From positions 1 through 45,042 of the IMG/VR virus record IMGVR_UViG_3300032020_000015: a stretch of 45,042 bases of DNA; one strand, written 5' to 3'. This stretch comes from a virus. Both the position numbers and the translations under genes were made by a program. The notes under the pieces were generated by a model. The model was not told the DNA's origin. It saw only the letters and a program-made list of their open reading frames with translations, and did not search any database. Every line of letters begins with the position of its first letter. Positions within the stretch are counted from its first letter, which is position 1. This document shows positions 20,998 to 29,782 of the stretch, piece after piece.

Positions 20998-21084
20998 ATG
21001 ATCTGTGTATATTGCCCGTTTGGTTTCTACTGCCGCAATCGCGGTCCATGTTCCTTATGGCATTGGATGCTCAAATGGAAATGA
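20998..21084 (+). CDS. Cys-rich mini-protein (paralogue of 13290-13379)
   Basis: The protein has 28 residues. It repeats the CPFGFYCRNRGPC core of the early mini-gene and keeps the aromatic tail (WHW). It sits in the gap between terL and portal, with GGGGGTGACTATC in front of the ATG. Two copies in different operons argue for a real conserved metal-binding peptide. Confidence 0.6.
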   Translation: MICVYCPFGFYCRNRGPCSLWHWMLKWK

Positions 21085-21152
21085 TGATTCGCCAGACAGG
21101 AAAGAATAAGTGGATACAACCATGAGCCCGTACATGAGACACGGGATCCGAC

Positions 21153-23474
21153 TTGAGTCTCTCCGATAGATTCAGAAAAGCTCTAGCGCAGCGACTAGTT
21201 ACACCTCAGCTCCTCACAGAATTAGAGAACGAATTCCAGAAAACTCGAGGAGTCATCAGCCGCTATCTACTGATGCCTGGGCCTCTACTCCGCGAACCAG
21301 AATGGAACTTTGAACTTCTCAAAGATCTCTGCGATCGGAGCTTCGTCATGGAGATGATCACACGAACCCTCACGCAAGAAGTCGCTCGTCCCGGACTCAC
21401 AATTAAAGCACAATTCGCCGTCAAATGCAAACAATGCCAAAACGAATATGCTACGAAAGTCACGGAATGCCCGCAATGCAAAGCCACAGACTTCCGAGAA
21501 CCCTCACCTGAAGAACGCAAAACCCTCGAAGCAATCCTGGATAATCCAAATCATGAGTATGATTGGAATCAAATCCTACGCGCGATCGTGGAGCACGATA
21601 TCAAACTCGGCAATTGGTGGCTCAGCCTCACATACGAAACGATCATCGACCCCACAACCCAGAAACCAAAACGCAAACTCACCGAACTCTACGTCGAAGA
21701 TCCCCGCTACATGCGAATTCCGGCAGATCAGAAAGGCCGCATCACATCTGATGAATATTTCTGTCCAACCTGCTACGTGAAGGATACGCATCAGAAGCTA
21801 CGGCGCGAACAGATAGAAAGCGGCGAAGTGCCCCATTGCGAGATTTGTCATAGACCTCTCGTGATGACGGGATATGTGCAGCAGGTCTCAGGGCAGACGA
21901 CCGCTCGCTGGGGAATCGAGGAAATCGTACATGGCTCATCAACGCGGAGCTTGCCCGAGCTCTATGGGCGACCTAGACCGTTGAGCGTCTGGAAATGGCT
22001 GATGATCCTAAACGCAATGCTAGACTATAACACAGAAATCTACAGCACCGGCTACGTCGGCGGCTTCCTCGTCTTCCAAGGCATGGAACAAGACCAGGTT
22101 AACTCGATCAAAGCCCAACTAGAGAAGGAGATCGAAACAAAACAAGTCGTCGACGCCGTAACAGGACGCGCCGCACCCTCGCTCAGAATCCGTCAAGCAT
22201 GGGTTGGCACAGGAGCGGTAGGCGAAAAGCCCATTGAAGCCGACTTCATCGAGTCCATGCCGAACCCTGCTAAGATGCAATCGCTCGAATGGTTCAGAAT
22301 CGGCATCGAGAAAGTTACCAGCATCTTCGGCGTCACACCCGTATTCGTCTCCATCATCGAATCAGGCAAAGCCGGAAATAATCCGCGCATGCAAATAGAC
22401 GTCCAGAATCGGACCATCCAAGAGTTTCAGCAAAGCATCATTTCAACGTTGAACCATCGACTCTTGCCTCGTTTGGAAATTACTGATTGGGAACTTGCAT
22501 TCGAGATGATCGAGTTACGCGATGAGCTCAGAGAAGCACAAATATCGGAAGCTCGAGGGCGCTCAGCAGAGAGATGGCTAAACGCTGGATTCGACGTCAA
22601 GATAGATCCGAATACTCAAGATCTTATCGTGAGCGGTCAAGGCAGAAGACCCACCGAGGAGCCCCGAGAAGGACCCGTGCCCCGGATCTCTGAGGCCTCA
22701 GGAGCGATTCTTGAGAGAGAGAGGGACAAGAAGCCCAAAGATCTTTCACAGTCAGCCGCTACGGAATCTCACCCAGTCAACATCGCCCTCTACCTAGTTC
22801 ATCCACATGGCAAACTCATCTGGCAAGGCGAGAAAACCCTCATAGTCAAGACCGTCAAATTCCAAGAGAACATCAATGTCCCGGTGCTCCTAGTCAGCCC
22901 TGATGATGAAGGATCCGCGAAGATCTGGGCAATCATCAAACTAGAGACGCCGCAACCAATCTCATGGAAAGAATTCGAGGCCCTCCGCGAGCGACACCGC
23001 GTCAGCGACGAAGAAGTCCATGATTGGAATTGGGAAGGCAAAGACCTCTACGCCTACGACTTCATAATCCTTCACCGCTTAGACCGACCCATCGACATCG
23101 AGGTCCCGCGAGGCGTACAGACATGGTTCAGACTCAAAAAGGCCCAATCGATTCTACCAGGAGCACCCGAGCATACGCATGGAGAGCAGCCTCGCGGTCC
23201 CGTCAAAGAGGAGCGAGGACTCGCCCGAAGACTACATAGTATCGCTCTTCAATATCATAGAGGAGCGATTACAAAAGATAAGGCATTGAAGGCGGGACAT
23301 AATGCTATTAAAGCTCATAGAAAACGGATTGAAGCCATCGCTCGCCGCCAACTCAGCCGCATGACAAACCGAGACGTCCGCGAACTCTCACCCGAAGCCT
23401 CAAAGAGAATTGAGAAGATTACTGCAGAGACGCTGAAAGACTTCAAATCCATACTTGAGGACTTCAAGGGTTGA
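21153..23474 (+). CDS. Portal protein with zinc ribbons and ASCH/PUA-like region
   Basis: The protein has 773 residues and a TTG start. The portal core spans roughly residues 20-500: VISRYLLMPGPLL at the start, a crown/stem region with NPRMQIDVQNRTIQEFQQSI, and the long helices typical of SPP1-like portals. Two zinc ribbons are inserted (CKQCQ...CPQCK about 92-109, CPTC...CEIC about 210-235). Residues ~540-665 form an extra domain with LIWQGEKTLIVK and a later VPRGVQTWFRL, resembling an ASCH/PUA fold. The C-terminus is helical and basic. The extra domains are unusual for a portal, which makes a fusion likely. Confidence 0.8.
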   Translation: MSLSDRFRKALAQRLVTPQLLTELENEFQKTRGVISRYLLMPGPLLREPEWNFELLKDLCDRSFVMEMITRTLTQEVARPGLTIKAQFAVKCKQCQNEYATKVTECPQCKATDFREPSPEERKTLEAILDNPNHEYDWNQILRAIVEHDIKLGNWWLSLTYETIIDPTTQKPKRKLTELYVEDPRYMRIPADQKGRITSDEYFCPTCYVKDTHQKLRREQIESGEVPHCEICHRPLVMTGYVQQVSGQTTARWGIEEIVHGSSTRSLPELYGRPRPLSVWKWLMILNAMLDYNTEIYSTGYVGGFLVFQGMEQDQVNSIKAQLEKEIETKQVVDAVTGRAAPSLRIRQAWVGTGAVGEKPIEADFIESMPNPAKMQSLEWFRIGIEKVTSIFGVTPVFVSIIESGKAGNNPRMQIDVQNRTIQEFQQSIISTLNHRLLPRLEITDWELAFEMIELRDELREAQISEARGRSAERWLNAGFDVKIDPNTQDLIVSGQGRRPTEEPREGPVPRISEASGAILERERDKKPKDLSQSAATESHPVNIALYLVHPHGKLIWQGEKTLIVKTVKFQENINVPVLLVSPDDEGSAKIWAIIKLETPQPISWKEFEALRERHRVSDEEVHDWNWEGKDLYAYDFIILHRLDRPIDIEVPRGVQTWFRLKKAQSILPGAPEHTHGEQPRGPVKEERGLARRLHSIALQYHRGAITKDKALKAGHNAIKAHRKRIEAIARRQLSRMTNRDVRELSPEASKRIEKITAETLKDFKSILEDFKG

Positions 23475-23767
23475 CTATCGAGGAATTCTGGCGAAGCCTA
23501 GAAGGAGTGATCGCTCGACTCGCCGACCTAGCCCATCATTTCACATGGTCAACAGTCAACACCGCAATCAGAGAAACCATAGTCGTAATTGAAGAAGAGA
23601 AGCCTATTGAAGAACGCGGAACAATCACATGGGTCACGATGGGCGATGATCGAGTCTGCGGCCTCTGCGAAGAAAATGAGGACGAATACGAACTAGACGA
23701 AACCCTACCAGAGATGCCAGGCCACCTGATGTGTAGATGCCATTGGGAGCTGACTGTAAAGATATGA
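23471..23767 (+). CDS. MuF-like head morphogenesis protein (short)
   Basis: The protein has 98 residues, overlapping the portal stop by 4 nt (TTGA). The C-terminal half has the MuF signature: a T-x-x-D-x-R-V-C-x-x-C segment (MGDDRVCGLCEENE), acidic stretch and LPEMPGHLMCRCHW. It lacks the usual long N-terminal part, so it is a minimal version, perhaps because the portal C-terminus carries that region. It acts in capsid assembly or as an ejected minor head protein. Confidence 0.75.
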   Translation: MTIEEFWRSLEGVIARLADLAHHFTWSTVNTAIRETIVVIEEEKPIEERGTITWVTMGDDRVCGLCEENEDEYELDETLPEMPGHLMCRCHWELTVKI

Positions 23768-24105
23768 AGAAGGAGAAATGGCGATTCGCGAAGGAGTCGA
23801 AGGAAGTGGATCCTAGACTTCCCCCTGTCCTAACGGGAATAGGAGACATCGTGCTTGACGATGAAAGACTGCAAGGCCTTATCCCCAATGATAAGATTCG
23901 CGAGCTCGTGGTGGCCAAGGAAGTTCGCCGAGGCACAGTCATCCCAATCAAGCAAGGCGGTCAGACACTCTACGCGGAACCGGTCAGGCGACCGATATTT
24001 GGTAGACCCGTCAAATCGATGAACAGTATGCTCGCTGAAACCCTGATCGAACTGAACCGAATTCGACACCCAGAGAAGGCGAGGCGTCTTGGGACGGGAA
24101 ACTAG
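23764..24105 (+). CDS. Hypothetical head-region protein
   Basis: The protein has 113 residues from the ATG at 23764 (ATGA overlap with the MuF-like gene). Basic N-terminus (KKEKWRFAKESK), a mid segment of strands (GTVIPIKQGGQTLYAEPVRR) and a basic helical end. No family recognised. It is followed by an overlapping winged-helix gene. Confidence 0.5.
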   Translation: MKKEKWRFAKESKEVDPRLPPVLTGIGDIVLDDERLQGLIPNDKIRELVVAKEVRRGTVIPIKQGGQTLYAEPVRRPIFGRPVKSMNSMLAETLIELNRIRHPEKARRLGTGN

Positions 24106-24391
24106 CCTAAGCGAGTTGGACAGACGTCTCCTCGAGACGCTTGCGAAATGCCGAAGATTCGCTACGGCAAAGTATCTTGCGGACAAGATCCATGAACCGC
24201 TTGAGCTCGTCAGTCAACACTTAGCGCAACTCGGGCCGATAGTGCTACGCGAGAAAACCCCGAGAACTTCGATAGAGGGACGAGTCTCACTAGTCTGGGC
24301 TTACTCACTACGGAATCCCCAGGCCGCGGCGATGCTATTCTTCGGAGAGAAGACCTGCCCGCATCCTTCAATGCTCAAGGTTGTGGAATAA
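24089..24391 (+). CDS. Small winged-helix protein
   Basis: The protein has 100 residues, with a TTG start overlapping its neighbour by 17 nt. Helices (SELDRRLLETLAKCRRFATA and KYLADKIHEPLELVSQHLAQ) followed by a strand-turn-strand wing (IVLREKTPRTSIEGRVSLVW) match a wHTH DNA-binding domain. Lying between head genes and the methyltransferase-ligase block, it may regulate that block, which is inference. Confidence 0.6.
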   Translation: MGRETSLSELDRRLLETLAKCRRFATAKYLADKIHEPLELVSQHLAQLGPIVLREKTPRTSIEGRVSLVWAYSLRNPQAAAMLFFGEKTCPHPSMLKVVE

Positions 24392-26140
24392 ATGAGCGTG
24401 ATGGATCTGCTGAAACTCGATATCACAGAAGACCGTTTGCCCGCGCCGATACAGCATCCCTCTGGCAAACGACGATTGAAATTCCTCTTAGTCAAACTGA
24501 TGCCTACACATGCGACCTATTGCGAACCATTCTGCGGAATGGCATCCGTATTTCTCGCCAAACCCCGAGTCGGGAAAGAGATCTTGAACGATCTGAGTCC
24601 TGATTATGTGAGGATCCTGCGATTTCTCAGAAATGGACCAGAAGAGGATTGGAATAATCTGTCGAGAAGGGAATGGCGGCCTTCCAAAGAGCGATGGAAT
24701 AAGCTTCAGGAATCTCAGCCAAAAGAGCGCCTAGACCAACTCTACAGGATCCTGTATCTAATGCGGTTCGGATACAGAGGCACAACTGGTCCTGGCAATT
24801 ACTCTCAAGCTTCAGCGAAGGAGCGTGGATCTGGCTTCCCTCCTCAACTATTTGATCGAAGAGACCTCTACCGGAAAAGATTGCAGGATGTGCAGATTCT
24901 ACAAGAAGATTTTGAAATCGTGATGAAAAAATACGATTCCGCCAGCACCCTCTTCTTCTTGGATCCGCCCTACTTTGGAGAGATACAACAGCATTACGTT
25001 GGAACAGGCCCGGAGGAGAGCTCGAAGATCCTTGTGAGGCTGTTCAAACTTCTGCCAAAACTTCGCGGCAATTGGATCTTGACACACTCGATGCATCAAG
25101 GCGTTCTCAATGTCCTGCAAAAACTAGGCCATACTCGAACTGTCATGGTGAATGAACCGACAGGCCGAGAAGGCGAGAGCACTCAGCAGAGGCGGGAGAT
25201 AATCGCGGCCAACTTCAAACTTCCCGAAAGATTAAGAATAATTCATGTCAGCAAAGGCGAAATCCTTTATGAGATTCGCTTAGAGACAATCGCACCTGAC
25301 GCTCCCATTTCTAAGATTCCCGTCAAAGAGATCAATCCGAATTCCCTACGAGGCGAGAACGATAAGCAGCTCCTCTCAGTTCATTTGAGGATGCACCAGC
25401 TCTGGGGCTCGCTTGGCCAGCGGGATTCCTTAGACGGGACCAGCCGCGAAGACATCGCTAATGCTCACTATTTCATTGTCCAAGAATTCTCTCGGAGAGA
25501 CTTCCGCCATTCCCTCCACGATAGCCTAGATGAGACTCTTTCTCGAGGACCACTCAGGAAGATCTACGTTGAAAGAGCAAAGCCTGCCTGGCGCATCTTC
25601 GAATTGGCAGACCTGAAAGAAATTGCTGCATTTCAGGATCCTGAAACTAAGGTGCTCGTGGACGTCAAATGGGATGGGGAACGAATACAGATCCAGAAAG
25701 AGAGTGACAAGATAGAGATTTGGAGCGACTATCCCCGCCGCGTCGACGCCCGGTTGCCCGATCAGGTCAGAGAAGTAGCCGCTATGAGGGTCGATAACTT
25801 CCGGCTTGACAGCGAAGCCATCATGCTAGATCCTGAGGCAAAGGAGGCCCTCCATCGAACGATGGTCACCGCGCTCCTAAATGGCAAATTCGATCCCACC
25901 GAACGGGCCAAACTCCTGCATCTCATAGTGTTTGACTGCCTAGAATTCGATGGCGAAGATTTACGGAAAGAGCCTCTCCTCGAGCGAGTCAACAAACTCA
26001 AAGAATTCAACGAGACCGACCATATCCACTTCATCACAGACTACCTGGCGGATGATCCTAAGAAGGATGCGCTCGGATACGTCCTTCCGGTCGGCGACAG
26101 GCGACTTACGCAGGTCGCAAGCAGACTGATGGAAAAGTGA
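24392..26140 (+). CDS. Dam-like N6-adenine methyltransferase fused to DNA ligase N-terminal part
   Basis: The protein has 582 residues. Residues 1-300 are a D12-class methyltransferase: CEPFCGMASVFL as SAM-binding motif (about 44-55), ILNDLSPDYVR, and catalytic LDPPYFGE (190-197). A helical linker follows (~320-390, with HLRMHQLWGSLG). From ~400 an ATP-dependent DNA ligase adenylation domain begins: motif I KWDGER with Lys426 as adenylation site, motif III LDSEAI (472-477) and motif IIIa FDCLEFDGEDL (514-524). The frame stops before motifs IV and V, which are in the next gene in the -1 frame. Start ATG follows the previous stop directly. Confidence 0.8.
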   Translation: MSVMDLLKLDITEDRLPAPIQHPSGKRRLKFLLVKLMPTHATYCEPFCGMASVFLAKPRVGKEILNDLSPDYVRILRFLRNGPEEDWNNLSRREWRPSKERWNKLQESQPKERLDQLYRILYLMRFGYRGTTGPGNYSQASAKERGSGFPPQLFDRRDLYRKRLQDVQILQEDFEIVMKKYDSASTLFFLDPPYFGEIQQHYVGTGPEESSKILVRLFKLLPKLRGNWILTHSMHQGVLNVLQKLGHTRTVMVNEPTGREGESTQQRREIIAANFKLPERLRIIHVSKGEILYEIRLETIAPDAPISKIPVKEINPNSLRGENDKQLLSVHLRMHQLWGSLGQRDSLDGTSREDIANAHYFIVQEFSRRDFRHSLHDSLDETLSRGPLRKIYVERAKPAWRIFELADLKEIAAFQDPETKVLVDVKWDGERIQIQKESDKIEIWSDYPRRVDARLPDQVREVAAMRVDNFRLDSEAIMLDPEAKEALHRTMVTALLNGKFDPTERAKLLHLIVFDCLEFDGEDLRKEPLLERVNKLKEFNETDHIHFITDYLADDPKKDALGYVLPVGDRRLTQVASRLMEK

Positions 26141-28323
26141 AAGAGATGGCCATCGATCTGCTCGAATACAAGAAGATCTCCGAAGGCATCATGATCAAGC
26201 GTACTGATAGTCCATACGATGCACCACAGAATAAGGCCTGGGCAAAGTTCAAACGCCAATACGAGATCGATGGACTAGTCATCCAACGCAACCAAACCAA
26301 GGTGCCAACAGTCTTCAACTATGATCTCGCCGTCGGCCCCATCAGCGCCGAATATGCGAAAATGATTGGAGATAAGGCGCGGCAATTCAAAGATAGATGG
26401 TTCATGTTCGTAGGTACAAGCGATGCCACGACGCTGAAACTGACTGCCGGAGACGTCCTCCGAGTCGCCGCAGAAGAAGTCATCCATCACGAAACTGACA
26501 ACCCGAAGTTTCCATATTTCACGGGCTATGTGATGCGAGTCCTTGAGCCGGTTCCTGAGAAGTCTGTACCGGATCCTGTCCTTGTTCTGGAACGCCTCGC
26601 AGCGCTCGAACCTCGGAGGCTACCCTCCGTTAGAAAACAGTTGCCTACGCTTGAGTTGCCAGAATTCGTATGGATCCCTAGTTTCATCTCACTTGCAGGA
26701 AGCGCAATCTATCATGCGGAAGGCTTCACAGACCGCGAACCAAACGATATCGACATTATCTTACGGGCAAACTCGGACGAGCGTGGACAGTTCTATCTCA
26801 TGCTCGACCCTGGATTCAGGTTGAAACTAGACCGCATCCTGGAGGCCAACTTTGGTGACAAGCCAACTCAATATTCTCCAAGCCCATACGGGCCGAATTG
26901 GGATTTCCTAGCAATCTATGATCTCGTCCTCAGACCGAGATCTCCCCTCGAAATCGAGGAGCTCGAGGAAGACGAATTCAAAGAGCAATTCTACAAGAGC
27001 ACAACCGAGACCGCGAAACAAGAAGACCCTTACATGGAGTACCTGCCTGAGCAGGCCAAACGCGAATTCATGATGCATATCCACTACCGCGGCAGGGGCG
27101 CTCATCTTGATATCCGATTCGAAGGCCCCACCTCAAAATACTTGATTGGCTGGACAATCTCAATGCAGAACCCTGGGGTGATCACCGAGTCCGTCGACAG
27201 CCTACAAGCCGCTCGAAGATGGTTCAAGAATCCGGACGCTTGGAAAATAGACTTCGCGGAAGGCCGCGTCAAACAGAGACGAGTTAGAGGCGGACAGGTT
27301 CGACCCGCGCAACTGTACGCGACTCGGAAAGCAAAGGAACCTCTTCCCTGGATGCGATTCGAAGGATTGGTCGAGCCCGGCGAAGTTGGAGCCACCCGAT
27401 ATGAGTACGGAACATTTCTCATCATCGAGAAAGGGCAGATCCAAACCGGTACTCAGAAACCATACTTCCATGAATACTTCCTACACGGCAAGATCTTCTC
27501 TGGACGCATTGCCTTCCGACTACTCGGCCGCCTCGAGAAGCAAGCACGTGACGTCTTACCGATCGGCGTGGCAGCGGAAGATTTCCGAGATCCCTACTTC
27601 TGGAGTTTCATGCAACCCATCGACCAGCGACCCTACGTCTTGAGCCCCGATGCGAAAGAGAAGAAATGGATGCCGCCAAAGGGCATCTCAGCGCTCCCTG
27701 AGGAGATTCGATCCCAGCTTCCGCTCCAATATCGTTATTGGAATGAATCTGGCGAAGCAGCCCGCACCACTCGAGACATACTCATCGAGGATCTCGCATC
27801 AGGCAAGATGAAACTCGATTTCGAGAAACTTCTCTATGGACGACAGATTCAGAAAGCCGCTTACCCGTATGTCCTGCAATGGCATTATTGGAAGAAGGTC
27901 AAAGTCATTCGCGTCGGACCCTCAACACAGCATTGGGATCTTCGAATAGATTTCGGCAAACCGCCTCTCTTCCATCTCGTCCTGGAACGGGATCCTCTTG
28001 ATTCCGAGGAAGTTTCAGGCTATGAGAAGCCAAGCGAGGAACGCAGCGCTATGGAACGCGGTGCAGAGAAACCCGAATATCTGCCTCCAAGCGGAGACGC
28101 GAAGGAAGGACAGCCGGGTTTTAATCCTTGGAATCCCACGAAGGATACTCCCGCATGGGTCGAGATGCTAGATCATGGGGAAGTTGAAGTCTTGGAGAGA
28201 ACGCCGAATCTCCTTAAGATTCAGTTTACCGGCGGCAAGATGAAAGGCACTTGGCTCCTGACTCACGAGGAGCCCGGATCTAACTTCTGGCTCATGCAAC
28301 GAACCCGAGAAAAGCCTGGATGA
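26137..28323 (+). CDS. DNA ligase C-terminal part with nucleotidyltransferase-like and two phosphoesterase-like regions
   Basis: The protein has 728 residues, with GTGA overlapping the previous stop. Ligase motif IV EGIMIK (16-21) and motif V WAKFKRQ (35-41) open the protein, followed by an OB-fold-like stretch to ~140. Residues ~185-265 contain AGSAIYHAEGFTD...NDIDIIL, the GS...DxD pattern of minimal nucleotidyltransferases. Two regions resemble the LigD 3'-phosphoesterase domain: MHIHYRGRGAHLDIRFEG (313-330) and, after a gap, WHYW...STQHWDLRID (582-605). It should complete the ligase split from the upstream gene. The combination looks like a strand-break repair or end-processing enzyme. Confidence 0.75.
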   Translation: MKEMAIDLLEYKKISEGIMIKRTDSPYDAPQNKAWAKFKRQYEIDGLVIQRNQTKVPTVFNYDLAVGPISAEYAKMIGDKARQFKDRWFMFVGTSDATTLKLTAGDVLRVAAEEVIHHETDNPKFPYFTGYVMRVLEPVPEKSVPDPVLVLERLAALEPRRLPSVRKQLPTLELPEFVWIPSFISLAGSAIYHAEGFTDREPNDIDIILRANSDERGQFYLMLDPGFRLKLDRILEANFGDKPTQYSPSPYGPNWDFLAIYDLVLRPRSPLEIEELEEDEFKEQFYKSTTETAKQEDPYMEYLPEQAKREFMMHIHYRGRGAHLDIRFEGPTSKYLIGWTISMQNPGVITESVDSLQAARRWFKNPDAWKIDFAEGRVKQRRVRGGQVRPAQLYATRKAKEPLPWMRFEGLVEPGEVGATRYEYGTFLIIEKGQIQTGTQKPYFHEYFLHGKIFSGRIAFRLLGRLEKQARDVLPIGVAAEDFRDPYFWSFMQPIDQRPYVLSPDAKEKKWMPPKGISALPEEIRSQLPLQYRYWNESGEAARTTRDILIEDLASGKMKLDFEKLLYGRQIQKAAYPYVLQWHYWKKVKVIRVGPSTQHWDLRIDFGKPPLFHLVLERDPLDSEEVSGYEKPSEERSAMERGAEKPEYLPPSGDAKEGQPGFNPWNPTKDTPAWVEMLDHGEVEVLERTPNLLKIQFTGGKMKGTWLLTHEEPGSNFWLMQRTREKPG

Positions 28324-29780
28324 ATAGGATGCCAAAGCCGCAACTCTTGATGTCGCAATGCGCGGAGATCCTAGGGGAGAATCCGTTCGAGTGCCCTGTT
28401 GCTCGCGATATCATAGAACGAAACCTGCCCTTGCGACTCGTCAAATTCACTCTTCCCGCTCAGGTCCAAATTCTCTTACAGGAACCCGAGCGAATCATCG
28501 CCGGCTATGCAAACATCGAAGTCATTGATTCCCAGGGAGAGCTAATCCCAAGCGAAGTATGGCCATCGGCGTTCGGGAAATTCATGTCAAATCCGAAATT
28601 CCGTCTAGTGCACGTCTTTCACACCGATATCCCCGTCGGCGAAGTCATCTGGGAATACTCAGACACCAAGAACCATGTCTGGAAATCTCATACGGATGAT
28701 ACAGGGCTATTCGTAGTTGTCAAACTACGGAAAGACTTGATCGCCGCAGATAGAGTCTGGGATGCAATTCTACGAAATGAACTGCGGGCGTTCAGCATCA
28801 GCGGCCTCGCCCTCGAGCGGCGGGTAGAATGCTCCGGCGGAAGATGCTACCGCGTAATTCCCAGACTAGAATTGCATAGCATAACAATCTGCGAGAAAGG
28901 AGCCAACCTTGGAGCCATCTTCACCGTCGTCAAAGGAAATATCCCAGCAAGCCTTTTAAGAATAGAATCAAAGGCGAGCCGACAGAAAATGTCAGAAGAA
29001 CGACCGTTAGAAGAAATGCTAGAAGAATCTCAAAACCAAGGCGAAGAGACCTTAACAGGCAAAGAACCAGGAGCAGAACAAGTCCCCGAATCTGCTTCAA
29101 AGACCGTCACGACCGAGACTCGAAAGGAAGGAGAGACTTCGAAAGAAGGCCAAGACATTTCCCCGATGCTTTTAGCGATCAAAGCAGGCATCGAAAGTCT
29201 CGCCGGAAAGATGGAAGCCTTCATGATTGAATTTGGCAAGGCACGCAAACCCGAGAAGTATCCTCCTCCAGGTAAGAAGGCGAAACCTGACGAAGAGGAA
29301 GAGGACGAGGAAGAGAAGGCGAGACGGAGGAGAGAGGAAGAAGAGAAACAGTACCGCGGACCGGGCAAGTATCCATATCCGGAACGCTATCCATATCCAG
29401 GCAAGAAAGCCAAGAAACCCGGAGAAGAGGACGAGGAAGAGGATGAAGAAGAGAAGGCGAGACGAAGAAGAGAGGAAGAAGAGAAGGCCCGCAGGAAACT
29501 TCCATTCCCTCCACCAGGAGCACGCAAAGGCGAATTCCTCGCAATCAGCGAAGAAGATCTCGGCAAGATGATTGAGGAGAAGGCCGCAGCCATCGCTGAA
29601 ACAAAGGTCAAAGAGTTCCTCGAGAAAGCCTTGCCGAAGACACAGAAGCGTGGCGAGGTCCCAAGCATCGGTGGACCCGCTGAGAAGACAGGCCTACAAG
29701 GAATCATGGAGATGCCTCTCGCAAAGATCGGCACCATGCCTAGACCGGATTTCCTCAAGGTACTCAAAGGAGGTAGCTAA
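28320..29780 (+). CDS. XkdF-type prohead protease with scaffold-like C-terminus
   Basis: The protein has 486 residues, overlapping its neighbour by 4 nt (ATGA). The N-terminal ~210 residues fit the XkdF/S78-like prohead protease: RIIAGYANIEVID strand, catalytic His candidate in VHVFHTDIPVG, Ser candidate in RAFSISGLAL. The C-terminal ~270 residues are acidic/basic low complexity with two near-identical blocks of EEEKARRRREEEEK and KYPYP/RYPYPGKKAKK repeats, followed by a helical end, as in a fused scaffold. It processes the capsid shell. The upstream ligase block is odd for this position. Confidence 0.78.
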   Translation: MNRMPKPQLLMSQCAEILGENPFECPVARDIIERNLPLRLVKFTLPAQVQILLQEPERIIAGYANIEVIDSQGELIPSEVWPSAFGKFMSNPKFRLVHVFHTDIPVGEVIWEYSDTKNHVWKSHTDDTGLFVVVKLRKDLIAADRVWDAILRNELRAFSISGLALERRVECSGGRCYRVIPRLELHSITICEKGANLGAIFTVVKGNIPASLLRIESKASRQKMSEERPLEEMLEESQNQGEETLTGKEPGAEQVPESASKTVTTETRKEGETSKEGQDISPMLLAIKAGIESLAGKMEAFMIEFGKARKPEKYPPPGKKAKPDEEEEDEEEKARRRREEEEKQYRGPGKYPYPERYPYPGKKAKKPGEEDEEEDEEEKARRRREEEEKARRKLPFPPPGARKGEFLAISEEDLGKMIEEKAAAIAETKVKEFLEKALPKTQKRGEVPSIGGPAEKTGLQGIMEMPLAKIGTMPRPDFLKVLKGGS

Positions 29781-29782
29781 GA

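Noticed and set aside
29030-29767. Long minus-strand open frames rich in Ser/Pro across the scaffold region
   Set aside because: They are antisense shadows of the Glu/Lys/Arg-rich low-complexity coding sequence.
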